In this document: positions 35,698-46,785 of the stretch, piece by piece
How positions within the stretch are numbered: position 1 is the stretch's first letter
Layout of the letters: each line of letters begins with the position of its first letter
NCBI GenBank assembly: GCA_019925795.1
Contig: CM034310.1
Span: 23,208,764-23,272,763, forward strand
From: Dendrobium chrysotoxum
Taxonomy: Eukaryota; Streptophyta; Magnoliopsida; Asparagales; Orchidaceae
DNA length: 64,000 bases
Reading direction: 5' to 3'
The notes under the pieces: model-generated
What the model saw: only the letters and a program-made list of their open reading frames with translations
What the model was told of the DNA's origin: nothing
The model's database searches: none
Program-made: the position numbers and the translations under genes

Positions 35698-36960
35698 GAC
35701 TGTTAATCACCTACTTTACGTAGACGATATTCTGATTTTTGGCTTAGCTTCTCTGTACAATGATGTCTGTCTTAAAGCCACTCTCTCAAACTTCGCTGTA
35801 TCTTCTGGCCTTTATGTGAACAATGCTAAACACTCTATCATGTTTTCTCACAACACCGATTTAGTTAACAATATTACTTCTTTGCTTGGTTTTGTGCAAG
35901 CCGACAACACCCTGATTTACCTTGGTATTCCTATCTCCACCAAAAAACTTACTGCTGCTCACTTCCTTCCACTCCTGAGTAGAATTTCTAATGTACTTGT
36001 TGGTTGGAAAGTTAAGTTCTTGTCTTTTGCAAGTATGATCTAATTCTTGAAGTTCTCAATTGCTAATACTCTCGCTTATTGGATCAGAGGAGCTATCTTA
36101 CCTAAGTCTTTTTGCAAACTCATTGATAGACTTAGCTCCAGGTTCTTGTTCCATGGCTCCACTTGTCTAAGGAAGCTACAACTAATTGCGTGGAAGAATA
36201 CCTACTTAGCTAAATGTTTTGGTGGCATGGGTATTCCTGCCATTAACTCTCTTACTCACGGCTTTGCTTGCTCTTTTTTATAATGATTCTCTGACGGTAG
36301 ATTGGTTTAGATCCAAATATGGTTCTCCTTGGAAAGCATCACCCCCTAAGGCCTCTAAATTCTGAAAATTGATTTGCCTCTCCACCTCTTAGGTTAAAGG
36401 AAATGTTTTGTTACATGTGGCCAGTGAAAATTGTAAATTTTTAATGTTTTGGGACCCTTGGTGTGATGGGCTGGCCGTGTCTGACTTTATACATCCGCCT
36501 TCTACTTCCTTGCTTGAGGTCAAAGAGTTCATTTTCAAAGGAATTGGGCAATTACTGGAATCTTTCTATCATTTGGCTTCTCAGAAAATTTTAGCCATCC
36601 CAATTCTCCTTCACCCCCTCCCCCTCCCCCCTACCCCCCTTGCCCCTCCTCCTATTACTTGGGCTGGTGCTGCTAAACCCTGTTTTAAGACTTTCTATAA
36701 GCAATTCTACTTTAATTTCACATTAGTCCCATGGTACAAATTTGTTTAGCATAAGCGGCATGCTCTTAGATACTCATCTTTCACGTGGATGGCTTTTCAT
36801 GATGGTTTAAAAACTGCTGATGTTTTAGCTAAAAGGAATATTCTGATTCCTGGAAATTGCTCTCTTTGTCGAATGGGAGCTGAAAGCATTAACTATATCT
36901 TCTTTCAATGTGATTTCTCGTTTAGGGTTATTTCTCCTCTTCTTCCTTACATGTAAAATT
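35698..36960 (+). pseudogene. L1 RT C-terminal and zinc-binding region, broken
   Basis: Reading starts at VNHLLYVDDILIFG (35700-35741) with the RT active-site motif, passes through 35816-36043 and 36047-36283 (separated by one stop), then 36408-36749 with the region upstream of the zinc-binding domain, and ends with TWMAFHDGLKTADVLAKRN and C-x2-C near 36790-36910. At least five stops or shifts interrupt the frame. This is the C-terminal half of the L1 protein. Confidence 0.8.
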
Positions 36961-37779
36961 TTCTTTTAAGGCCTACTTTGATTCAAAATTTCAAATTCTT
37001 TGAGGATCACCAACAACTTCAAGTGGGGGATTTTTTTTTTTTTTTGCTATTTTTTGATTTGCTACTCTGTTTATTTTCTTTGGCGGGCAAGAAATAATAT
37101 TCGTTTTGCTAGTGCTGATAGCTCTGTTCAGTCCTCATACCGGAAAATTACCAATGCTATTCGTGCTAAGGTTTCAATTTAGAAGAACTATGAGACGCTG
37201 CACTCCTCCTTCCCCTCCTGCTTTCAGTTTTGATCTTGCTCCTGAGGGGCTTCATATGTGTTTGTTGGGTTCGCCCTATCGGACGATGATGTGTGGAACT
37301 AACAATTGGATGGCTTCTCCCCTTGGATGGCCACGCTGCTTTTCTGTTTCATCTTCTTGGCCTGGCAACTCTCTCTCGTTGCACCCGATGATTCATTGTG
37401 AGATCTGCTTTGTTGGCAATCAGGGGAGCCCTGCTCTCTCTCAATTTTGTTGGGCCTACGTGCTGCTCTAGTTGATTTCCTATGCCCATATTTGTTAGTT
37501 CCTATTTTCTACCTGAGTCTGATCTCTCTCCAATTATCTTTTTGTAATGGGTTTTATATTTCCTTGTATTCCTTTGTAGCTCCTTCTTTGCTTGTAACTG
37601 ACGTATAGAGGTTTTTTTTTGTTCTTTTCGTAACCCATTTTTCTTAATCTACGGCCTCTACCCCAAATTTCTAAAAAGAAAAAGAAATTTGGCATTTTTT
37701 AAGTGAAGTAATTACTCGAACATCATTTACGAAATTACAAAATCACCCTCTTCCCAAATTCTCCGCCGTTCATAGCTCG

Positions 37780-39375
37780 TCACCGCGTCGTCCGATCGAC
37801 GAACCCCGCTCTCATTACCCTACTGCCACGGCCGCCGCCGCCGCCGAAGGCTATCCGATTTCCATTATTTTTCCCCTTTCCCAACACCGGCCTCACCTCT
37901 ACCACCATTGCTGCTTGCTCGCACACCTTCACCGCCCCTCCCCGCACAAGTATCCTCACGATCCCTACATATCCAAGCGCTCCGGCGATCTCCACCGCCG
38001 TCTTCCCCTTCGCCGTCCTAGCCATCAGATTCGCTCCACGCTTCACAAGCATCTCGACTGCCTCAACTTGTCCCGCCTCCACCGCGCAGTGCAGCGCCGT
38101 GTACCCCTCCTCGTCCCTCGCATCAATCTGCGCACCCTTCGCCAGTAAAACCCTAATCACCTCCATCCATCCCTTAAACCCCGCCATCATTAAGGCTGTC
38201 CACCCCGATCCATCTCTCCCGTCCACCGCTGCCCCGATCTCGATCGCCCGTGATAATGCCCTAACATCCCCTCTCCTTGCCGCGGCCATTAGACTTTCTT
38301 CTGCTTTCACCAGATCAAAGAACCGGCGCTGCCGTTCCTCCTTCGCAACATCGTACGCCGTCTTCCCTGCCCTATTCCTCGCATCCTTAAGTCCCGCGCA
38401 TCCGCCGGCAATCAGAATCCTCGCCATCACCTCATCCCCTGCGGCCACCGCCACGTGGAGCGGCGTGTCCCCCCCTGCCCCGCAAGCGTCTTCCCTCGCC
38501 CCAGCAGAGATTAGAATTTCCGAGCATTCCCGCCGCTTCTCCGCGATGGCCAAATGCAGCGCCGTCCGCCCATCCGTTGCCACCGCGTCTACCTCCGCGC
38601 CATGCAGCAGAAGCAAGCGCAGAAGCTCTGAATGACCCCCGGCCGCTGCAAGGTGTAGTGGGCAGTAAGCCGATTTCTGGGATTGTGCCGTCGACGCCCC
38701 CCGTGCGAGGAGGAGCTCGGCAATGATGGTCTGTCCGTAAGCCGCCGCAGCTTCCAACGGCGACCTCCCCTGGCTCGCTGCCTCCACGTCTGCGCTGAAT
38801 TCTATGAGGAGTTGCACTAGGTCGGCTCGACCGCGAGCGATGGCGAGCTGAAGCAGCGTTCGGCCTTGAGCGTCGGTGGAGTCGGCCGCATGCCAATCCG
38901 GATCGCTTTGCTCCAACACTTCTCGTAGCTTCTCCATTTCGCCGTCTTCTATCAAACGCGCAAGGACGGCGGATCCGACATAGAAGATGCGGAGACCGGA
39001 GTCAGTGAATACTTGCTTCTTCTTTGCATTGAACCAGCTAGCTGGGACGGCGTCCAATGCGCTGGAAGTTGCGCCGGCGCAGACGACGGAGTCGACATAG
39101 AAGGAATCGTCGGATCGCGGAACGCAGTCGGGGATGAGAGGAGCAGTAGGCTGCTGAGGCAGGTAAGTGATCTCGATTCTGAGGGTAGATAGAGGGGCGA
39201 TGATGCCTGTCTGTGGCCGGATCGTAAACCTGGCCTGATTTAGCGGCAGTACCCGGAAGGCTACCGGCATCGTGTACATGACGTTACGCAGGGTGAGCAC
39301 GCCGTAGCACCGCTGGCCAGGCTCGATTCGGATCACCACCTGGTTTGATGGCTCAAGCTTTACCAGCCGATCCAT
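37780..39375 (-). CDS. VPY: VAPYRIN-type MSP and ankyrin-repeat protein (531 aa)
   Basis: VAPYRIN is needed for arbuscule formation and intracellular accommodation of symbiotic fungi (and rhizobia in legumes); it associates with small vesicle-like bodies and exocyst partners. Residues 1-125 form the major-sperm-protein (VAP-like) domain, with MDRLVKLEPSNQVVIRIEPG and NVMYTMPVAFRVLP. From about 135 to 485 there are roughly ten ankyrin repeats, for example RTALHLAIAEKR, DTPLHVAVAAGD and YTALHCAVEAGQ. The length of 531 agrees with the roughly 535 residues known for this family. The start is the conserved MDRL. There is no intron, and the frame is GC-rich against AT-rich surroundings. The Gly/Arg-rich tail (510-520) is weakly conserved. 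A VAPYRIN-like paralogue cannot be excluded. The 3' end lies about 90 bp from an L1 tail. Confidence 0.88.
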   Translation of the reverse strand: MDRLVKLEPSNQVVIRIEPGQRCYGVLTLRNVMYTMPVAFRVLPLNQARFTIRPQTGIIAPLSTLRIEITYLPQQPTAPLIPDCVPRSDDSFYVDSVVCAGATSSALDAVPASWFNAKKKQVFTDSGLRIFYVGSAVLARLIEDGEMEKLREVLEQSDPDWHAADSTDAQGRTLLQLAIARGRADLVQLLIEFSADVEAASQGRSPLEAAAAYGQTIIAELLLARGASTAQSQKSAYCPLHLAAAGGHSELLRLLLLHGAEVDAVATDGRTALHLAIAEKRRECSEILISAGAREDACGAGGDTPLHVAVAAGDEVMARILIAGGCAGLKDARNRAGKTAYDVAKEERQRRFFDLVKAEESLMAAARRGDVRALSRAIEIGAAVDGRDGSGWTALMMAGFKGWMEVIRVLLAKGAQIDARDEEGYTALHCAVEAGQVEAVEMLVKRGANLMARTAKGKTAVEIAGALGYVGIVRILVRGGAVKVCEQAAMVVEVRPVLGKGKNNGNRIAFGGGGGRGSRVMRAGFVDRTTR

Positions 39376-39695
39376 CTCTGCAACTTTGCTCTACTCCTCT
39401 TCGATTCTCCCTAAAAATTTGAAATTTTTGTTAGGCGATTGAGATTGAAGAGCACAATTAGCAGGAAGAGAAGGACGGAGGAAGGATTTAAAGAGTTTGG
39501 GGAGAGAAGAGAAGGTGACACACGACGAGGAATTTGATGACGAAGAAGAGAGAATACGAATTAATAGATTGTCTACTTTATTACTCTGAGAGGAATATCC
39601 CTTTTGTCTTCGTTCTTTGGATTGGGTTGGACGTTATGTTTAGCTCCTACGGTCTACGAGTAACGGTACAGTATTTTTGGGAATCATTTTGTGGC
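39376..39695. promoter_or_regulatory. Upstream region of the VAPYRIN-type gene
   Basis: 39376-39540 is purine-rich leader-like sequence just upstream of the start codon and probably holds the 5'UTR and core promoter of the - strand gene. No individual site was identified with confidence. A hAT MITE starts at 39704, only about 330 bp from the start codon. Confidence 0.35.
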
Positions 39696-39703
39696 CGTCT
39701 GTG

Positions 39704-39835
39704 GGGAAATTATTCCGTCTGAACATTGTACGTTAATGTTAATGTGTATAAAATTATATATATTATATAAAAAAAATTTGTATATACTGTGTACATCAGT
39801 TTCAAGATATACGGTGTCCAAACGGAATAATTTCT
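39704..39835. mobile_element. hAT-type MITE upstream of VAPYRIN (132 bp)
   Basis: GGGAAATTATTCCGTCTGAACA at the left and TGTCCAAACGGAATAATTTCT at the right form an inverted repeat of about 21 bp with a few mismatches (motifs given by their halves: AAATTATTCCGT and ACGGAATAATTT). The flanking 8-bp duplication CGTCTGTG is perfect (39696-39703 and 39836-39843). The AT-rich interior has no coding capacity. It is of a different family from the TAGGGGTG elements. Confidence 0.85.
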
Positions 39836-39923
39836 CGTCTGTGTGATTTTAAATTGGATTGGACGACATTTTTTTTATTATTATGATTGCATGGTTTATG
39901 TATCTCATATTTATGTATATTTT

Positions 39924-40308
39924 GGGGCTGTTTAATAGAATCTAGGATTTCATTTAAGTAGGATTTCGTAAATCCTTCAAATCCGGATTTATGAAATGGG
40001 GGGGTTAAATCCTGAAAATTGTTTTGTAACCTTCACATTAAATCCTATATGACTGTTTGGCTATTTCATTCAGGATTTAAGGAGGTTAAAAGATTTGGGC
40101 GGAGTTTCTTCCTTCCCGCGCCAATAGAGTAAGATGATTTCGGAAATCCGCCGAACGAGAGGATTTCGGAAATCCGGGATTTACGACGAAAGGCGGAATT
40201 TTCTGTCTACGACGGCTTTCATTTTCCGTGAGATTTGGTTTTGCATTTTAGGCTGTTTGGCTGAATTTCGCCTCAAATCCGGCCTAAATCCGCATACCAA
40301 ACAACCCC
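39924..40308. mobile_element. Candidate MITE with GGGGCTGTTT ends (385 bp)
   Basis: The ends GGGGCTGTTTAATA and TACCAAACAACCCC are imperfect inverted repeats; TTT lies on both sides. The interior is built from AAATCC/GGATTT words, many mutually complementary. The ends resemble PIF/Harbinger or hAT MITE termini, but the duplication is too short and simple to decide. Confidence 0.55.
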
Positions 40309-42214
40309 TTTATGTAATCTAAATCATAGAAAAAATTAAGATTTTTAACAATGCTAAAAAACTTGTTGTTTATATATTGGAACATTTAGGTTAATTAAGT
40401 CAAATTCATACAAATCACATATGTAAACTTCGAACTCAAAATCTCTTGATAGGAAGCCAAAGCTCCTAACCAATAAATCAAAGTGAGCTGCCTTCTTGTT
40501 ATATATAAATTGTTATGCCGAAGGACTTCCCCGTGGCACTCAGACTTTCATGGGGCGAAGGATTAGAATTAGTGTTGCAGCTATACTCATTAGTAAAGTT
40601 ATAGTATTACACATGGATAATTTTAGATTCAAAATCTTCTAAGGTAAATAAAAATATTGGCAGAAATCTTATAATTATCTAATAACCATATAAATGCAGA
40701 AGAATATAATCATATGACAACTTCAAAAGTTTAATATTGTGAAGTCGTTGGATAATCTCAATGTCATTATCATTGCCAGTTGAATATATATCGGAGCAAA
40801 TTCAATCCAGCAAAAATGAGAACTCATCCTATGACATGACAACTATTAACCTCATTTTTTAATGAGCCAATGTTCTCTTTCTTAGGGCATTTTTAGCATC
40901 TAGGTCTTCCTATCTTTGTGTGCAAATTGCTTTTAGGATCCATATTAAGGGGGTGCCCAAAGACTTAGCATTGTCTAGCACTAAAGAACCTATAAAACTC
41001 TGAGAATCCTTCTTATGTTAATAAGCTCATTCAAACCAATCCCTAGGTAAACCCTAGGTCAAAGCCCAAAATTACTTAAAATTATCAAAATTCCCTTTAT
41101 TCTAGATTTTCTCTTAGGTAACTAGTAGCCTTAAGATTGAATAAAAACTCTTGACCCATCCCTAACCCATCCTATGGGTTCATGAGTGTTTGTCAACCTC
41201 TTTGGCCATTGGTCAAAGTCAAAATCCTAGAAATATATAAAAAAATCCAAAGTGGTCAGTTGACCTTAGAATTGAGTCCAAATATTTATAGTCTATCTTA
41301 GTAGTAATTTGGCTCAAGGTTGACTCATGATCAACCCAAGTTTGACCAAATTCCAAGAAAAGCCCTAAACCTAATTAACCCAAACTAAAACATTTCTCCA
41401 TCAAATATAAAGATCATCAGATACATCTTAAAAGATAGACACAACCAATAAATGTTCAGCCATTTCATTACCATCGATTACAAAAGAGAGCAATTAAAAA
41501 GATAATTCTTGAGATGGTCAACGTAGGTGTGCTGACCTCCATTTGAACATTGAGTGGTTATCGTTCTAATGAATAGGGACGGCCGTTTAAGATGATTTGG
41601 TATTTTTGTTCTTTCTTTTTGTTTTTTCATTTATTTTTTAACATAAATTTAAATATATTTGGTATATTAAATATAAATTATTTTTATCAAAGAAAATTAT
41701 TTATGTAATGGTGGTGCCGGCGATCACTGGCAGGACGATGATTCCCCTAATCGGGCAACGAGGTGATGATGATGATGGTAGTTGCCGGTACTGTCGGCAA
41801 TGGGTTGGCAACAACATGCAGGCTGCTAGCAGTAGTCTTTGATGCTACCAACAATGGTTGTCGCTAGTAGTAGTGGGGGCTGGTAATCTTAGTGGAGGTT
41901 GTGATGGCAGTAATAGTGGAGGTGCTTTAAGAAGTAGTAAGAAAGCTGTCCCAAACAAAATCTTAGTTATTAATTGTATCCTTGCACTGAAAACTTGCTG
42001 TTAGATGGACCTTTTAATTAATCTTTCACTGCATTGCATCACAATCAGGTAACTAAAAGACTAATACAGCCAAACTATTGAAAAGAACCCCCCAGGGTTA
42101 AATACATCCAGTAGAAGTGGTACTAGAGAAGTTCAGGACATCTAATATGCTGGATGTACATTTATGCTTATACAATCTTAATGAATTTAATCATTTTCAG
42201 ACTTTTCTATATGA
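40309..42214. other. Intergenic DNA between VAPYRIN and CRR42
   Basis: Largely AT-rich. 40860-41420 has a degenerate retrotransposon-like texture without coding motifs. 41700-41930 is GGTGGT/GTAGTAG-rich low complexity, followed at about 41926-41955 by a right-end copy of the Tourist-like MITE terminus (AAGCTGTCCCAAACAAA). No gene recognised. Confidence 0.35.
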
Positions 42215-43347
42215 TTAAGCAGCTTCTGAGCTATTATTGTCAAGATCCAATGGCCTGAAATGCTTGCCGTCGATGAGATACGTGCCGATCGCAAGGCGAA
42301 TAGCCCACACATCTTTGGGTTTTCTTGATACAATCCTGGTTAGTATTACTCATTGATTACTAATCGTTCATGCAAGTATATGAAAAGCTAGGTGGAGAAT
42401 TTATACTAAAAAAAAAAACAGGTGGAGAATTTGTTGATTTTGTGGGGTGAAAATTATTGCTATATAATTGTATATGATTACTTTTTCTCTGTTTTTTAAT
42501 TTAAAAATATTTTGAACTAAAAATTTTATATTAAAAAGTTATTTTTGAAAGCAATAAGAAAGCTCTCCCAAACGAAACATGATTCTGGCTTTCTTTAATA
42601 ATGCTTTGCTGTTGCTAATTTCTGCAAATACACTGCTCATAATCATGCAAGTCTCCAACACGTTTTCACTCCATGTTTTTTATGTAAATGCTTCGATAAG
42701 CAATAAAACAAACTTGCAATTTTACTCTTTATAATATTTGTTAATATTTATTGTGATCTTTGAAATTTCAGTGGTATTATTGTAAATAAATAATAATAAT
42801 TTTGTAATAATCAATATTTAAATATGACAAAAAAAATTGAGCCTATGAAATCTCATCATTTAGGTTTCGTTTGGGCGTTTTCTTACTGCTTCTTAAAGTA
42901 GTTTTTTAATAAAAAATTTAAATTTTTATAGTAAAAAATTGCTTTAAAAAAAATTAAGAAAGCTATCCCAAACGTAGCCTTAATCGAATAGCTTAATAAA
43001 AAATACTTAAAAAATTATGGAAGTGCAGGAATTTAAATAATAGAAAATGTAATTTAATTTATTTAGGGGTTGAAGGAATACTAAAAATAGAAAATATCTT
43101 ACCTCCCCACATCACCAGCTTTGACCTGCCCGTTGTTGACCTTCAGAGACGGCATAGGAACAGCGGTCTTCAGCGTCGGCGGCGCTTGCACAATAACCAC
43201 CGGAGAACCTATCTGAAGCCCGTCGTTGGTCTCGCCGGAGGCCGACTTGGCCGCCGGAAGTGGTGACGAGAACTGGCTTCGAAACGTAGTCGAGCGTGGA
43301 ACGCCGGTGGCAATCAGGCCAGAACTTGCTGCCAGCATTAATGGCAT
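42215..43347 (-). CDS. CRR42: CRR42-type DUF3148 plastid protein, NDH assembly (two exons, 121 aa)
   Basis: CRR42 (chlororespiratory reduction 42) is a stromal DUF3148 protein needed to assemble subcomplex A of the plastid NADH dehydrogenase-like complex, which drives cyclic electron flow around photosystem I. Exon 1 is 43347-43103 (donor GTAAGA) and exon 2 is 42335-42215 (acceptor ACCAG, stop TAA). The split codon AG|G restores GDVGRIVSRK. Residues 1-48 are Ser/Thr/Ala-rich with few acids, as in a chloroplast transit peptide. Residues 45-112 are the SH3-like DUF3148 domain: IGSPVVIV, GDVGRIVSRKPKDVWAIRLA, then IGTYLIDGKHFRPLDL. A Tourist-like MITE lies in the 767-bp intron. The gene looks intact. 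The name rests on recognising the domain, not on a search. Confidence 0.85.
42863..42979. mobile_element. Tourist-like MITE in the CRR42 intron (117 bp)
   Basis: GGTTTCGTTTGGG at the left and CCCAAACGTAGCC at the right are inverted repeats extending inward (TTACTGCTTCTTAAA opposite the right-hand AAGAAAGC side). TTA duplications lie at 42860-42862 and 42980-42982. A second, left-truncated copy ends near 42577 (CTCTCCCAAACGAAAC) in the same intron. Confidence 0.85.
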
Positions 43348-43598
43348 GGTGGCTACTTAGCTAAGGGAGAGAGAGAGTGAGAGAGAGAGAGAGGGGATAA
43401 GATTATAGAGATATTTAATTGAGTGGTTTGTGAGGAGCTAGCCTGAGGATCAGGTTTGGTTGGGCTGGACCCAGATGACTAGATGAGTGGTGAACCTGGT
43501 GGAGAAAGTTAGAGCTGATAAGTAGGTAAAATTTTAATACAAGAATAGATATAAATTTAAAGATTAAAAAAGAGGATAAGAATAAATTAGCAAAATAA
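43348..43598. promoter_or_regulatory. CRR42 upstream region with (GA)n tract
   Basis: Directly upstream of the start codon (- strand gene) lies a GA-rich tract at about 43363-43394, which on the sense strand is a (CT)n leader, common in plant 5'UTRs and core promoters. 43425-43520 is otherwise ordinary sequence. No TATA box was assigned. Confidence 0.4.
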
Positions 43599-43679
43599 AT
43601 CAAGTCGTCATGTGGATGGATGGCCACATGACGACGTGACTATCACATGGATATGTCGTCATCCACATGACGACTTGAT
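43599..43679. repeat. Perfect 20-bp inverted repeat (hairpin) upstream of CRR42
   Basis: ATCAAGTCGTCATGTGGATG at 43599-43618 is exactly reverse-complementary to 43660-43679. The 41-bp loop contains a third copy of the core CCACATGACGAC (about 43624-43635). The RNA or cruciform stem would be 20 bp without mismatch. It is about 250 bp upstream of the CRR42 start codon. Confidence 0.9.
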
Positions 43680-44399
43680 ATTTTCTTATTTATATGAATG
43701 ATGGTAAATAAAATTTTTTAATTTATCAACATTTTCCCCTATAGCGAATTTATTTTTACTATTGCTCTTTTTTCTCGCTCTCTTTTTGCCAATTCCTTTT
43801 CTCTGGATCTTCCATCTCTTTTTTTTTTTATAGAGCAACATGTGATTGTAGGTATGAAGAATTAAGTGTGCATAGAATTTTAAGTTGACACCAACCAATC
43901 TGAAAAAATTAATATCAAATCTCATCCTAGATTTTAAGATCAAAGTAAATGAGAGAAATTATACTCCACACCTAATAATTTCTCACTTAGAAATTGAATT
44001 TTGATACAATATCTTTAAGAGATAAATCTCCATGAGTTATCCTCTTTTAATCAAACATGGTGATTAACAAAAGCTTCGTAATGTCTCAGTTCCTTAGAAG
44101 CTGCGGGTCATTTTTGTCCATCACTCTAGTTGAGAAAAGTGTTTTGATTGTGATAGGTAACTCGAATTCTATTTCTGTTTTCAATGATTTTGGTTTCTTA
44201 GATTTTATATCTCCTAAAAGGGTAAATTTTCGAACTAAGCATAATTAAAAGCATAATTAAGAAATTAAGCATATTATTAAAATCATTTAAAAATAGGCAA
44301 AGTCGTTTGTTTAAAAGGCGATTTATGCTACGTGGCAAGATGATGTGGCATCGTGTGCTGGCATAATATAAGTTGCCCGTCTTACACTTAAATAAAAAA
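43680..44399. other. Unassigned intergenic DNA
   Basis: No gene recognised; two short open frames (43686-43943 on -, 44057-44248 on +) match nothing known. Low-complexity T and A runs occur. Confidence 0.3.
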
Positions 44400-45580
44400 A
44401 CTACTTTCCCCTTCCAGATCTATTCTCGCGAACGCATATCACTTTCTTTCCCTTTCTTCTCAGATCAAGTCCACTTCGCCAGCCGTAGAGCAAGTTAAGT
44501 ATTTTTTTTTTATTTTTTTGTTTAATTAAGTTAAATATATGTTGTTAATTGTTTATCTTGATTAGAGAAGTATAGATTTACTATTTTTGGTTTGTTTCTC
44601 TAAGATATTGACTAAATCCATGTGTTTGTTGAATTAATTTCAAGATTTGTTTGGGATAAGTTGTGATTTAAGCATTTAGGATATGAATGTTGCAAAATCT
44701 TTTGTAGATCTGGTGATGTTGTTTACCTAAAAATTTAAAGTGGCATTTAGGATGTTTAGGGCGGGTAAATAACTTGTGTTTTTTGAGTTTTTTTTGGCAT
44801 GATGAAGTTGCAGCTTGAGAATAAGATATTTTGAAAATTTTTGCTACTTTTGTTTGGAAAGAGATTAATTTGTGTTACTTGTGTTTTGAAAGAGATAGAT
44901 TGTAAAAAATAAGTTTTAATTTGTTAAATTATTAATTATTTTATTTTTATAATTTTGTTAATAGCATTTTTTAGATTAACTGAAATTTCCCATAGGGAAA
45001 AAATAAAAGGAAGAAAAAAAGACAAAAAATTTGTGAAGGAAAAGTTGAATAATGGCTAGTTTTATAAAATTTGAATAAATTTTCACATATCACATTTATT
45101 ATAAAATAAATTTAAAAATTTTGTGTTACTTGAGTTTATGTTATGCACAATAAAACAGTGAAATGTTGAAGAAATTTTATATTGAAGTACATATTTTTGT
45201 TAAGTTTTACATGTTTTGGAAAAAGATGATTTTTAAAAAAATATTTAATGTAATTGTTGTTGTGATGATTTTGTAATTTATTTTATTTGGAGTAATTATT
45301 TGTTAGATAGATAATTAAAATTTATTTATTAGGTTAATAAAAGTATATATTATACTAAGAATTTAAATATTTTTATATCATTATTGAATTTATTGTAGTA
45401 TTTATAGTAATTATAAGTTAGAGGCATATTAAGTTGTTGTGTTTTGTTTTTTATCCTTCGTAGCATAACGTATGACTTAAGTGATGAGTGGACGTGGTGC
45501 AACCTTTATGCTAATGTATGGAGGCGAATTATAAGTGGATGCAAATTTTACGTCAAGTTATTATGGGGGTAAGAATCATC
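44400..45580 (+). pseudogene. Possible Mutator-like (MULE) transposon 5' fragment
   Basis: 44400-44500 looks like a transcript leader ending at a possible donor (AAGTTAAGTATTT). After AT-rich DNA, a possible acceptor TTCGTAG at about 45457-45463 precedes an ATG near 45485 and a short coding-like stretch (GATFMLMYGGEL, stop, then VDANFTSSYYGG). This resembles the opening of some plant MURA-type transposases. No terminal inverted repeats and no catalytic domain were found, so the call is weak. Confidence 0.3.
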
Positions 45581-46780
45581 CCCTAAATGTGCCAAGAAAT
45601 ATCAATTAAGAGTAGCTTAATTATCATATGATGATTGACATCAACTAATACTACCACAACAGATTATCAAACTTGGGTATGTCCTAACTTATGGACTTTA
45701 ATGTTAGAAAATAGAGGACAACTAACATGCCACCACACAATTCATCAGATCAAACACAAATCTTAACATAATATTTTTATCTTAAAACATCTAAATATTT
45801 AAATTAGAAACTTTTAGAATCAACTTTGAGATCATCTAAATTCTCCTTCAACAGACTTAAAGTGGGAATAAGCATTTAGATAATTTGAATATAACGATAC
45901 AAAAAAAAAACCTAAATCAAATACTTAAAAGTATCATTAGAAATTTCTCTATATCATTTGAGGGGCCAAATGACCTCTTTTTTTTGTGTGCATATAGTCA
46001 AAATGAGGAACTCGACAAGATAAATTTGGAGAGCCTTAGATCACTCAATTCCAACATCATTAAGACACTAATATGTCTAAAAAATATTAAATAATTAAAT
46101 GGGTTTAACACAAATGTTAGATAAAATATCATAATTATGGTAAGAATACACTTTCTATCAAACTATAAATAAGCCATATTTCAACAAATTCATGGATATT
46201 ATAATGGAGAGAATTCTAAAACTTAGAGAGTTCCAAAGCCCCAACTGTCACGCATAATGCCTATCGTTGACACCCATCATTGACCATCGTTGATGCCTAC
46301 TGTCAGCCATTACCAAAGCTCACTAATATCGAAAAACACTGACATCCATCTTTGACTAACGCCACATGATCACCTTGTCTTATAATATAACTTTCTCTAG
46401 TATCATAGAAGGGTAGATGTTGTAGCTTTCAACTCACATTATAAAATTATTTCAACTATGCCAAACCTTGTAATATTTTTCCCTTTAAAGATTTTTGTGA
46501 GTCCATACTTTTTTTATTTGTATATGCCCAACATTTTTTGTAATATTAAGACGATATACTCCCCAACCATTGTTGTGAACATTCTATTACACAACACATC
46601 CAAATTTGTTTCTGATAAAGATCCTAAAAAGTTAATGTCAAAATCCTAAAATATATTTTTCTCTTCATCAACTTATAATTCCACACTTAGCTTCTATACT
46701 ATTACATAGAAGTGGCTTGTACTTCTTTCAATATGATCACCTTTAGTTTTAAACACTAAGCCCTAGCCCTCCATCTATAG
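45581..46780. other. Unassigned intergenic DNA
   Basis: AT-rich. The 69-codon open frame at 45885-46094 has no recognised motif. 46240-46350 shows a degenerate GTTGA-type repetition. Confidence 0.25.
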
Positions 46781-46785
46781 TCTTC

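Larger units (their letters stand above)
34642..37688 (+). mobile_element. L1-type LINE with inverted 5' part (twin-priming structure)
   Basis: The segment 35697-34642 read on the - strand encodes the end of the endonuclease (SDHSPLVLF, near 35670), the linker, and the first part of the RT (PVSDQEIRAVVF; SSAPGPDGFTFEFYKASWD near 34935-35010). From about 35698 the + strand continues with the later RT part (NHLLYVDDILIF, catalytic YVDD) through a thumb-like region (YLGIPISTKKL) and the C-terminal zinc-binding domain (ILIPGNCSLCRMGAESINYIFFQC, here split: C-x2-C then H-less variant) to an A-rich tail near 37673-37687. The RT middle is missing. Such an inverted, deleted 5' end is the product expected from twin priming. 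Multiple stops make it a dead copy. Confidence 0.85.

Noticed and set aside
38099..38635. 178-codon + strand gene
   Set aside because: It lies antisense within the VAPYRIN-type frame and is Ser/Pro/Ala-rich as expected from a GC-rich complement; no family motif. The same holds for 37915-38148 and 38432-38896.
45885..46094. 69-codon open frame as a small gene
   Set aside because: AT-rich and asparagine/lysine/leucine-biased, with no recognised motif, exon partners or conserved start context.
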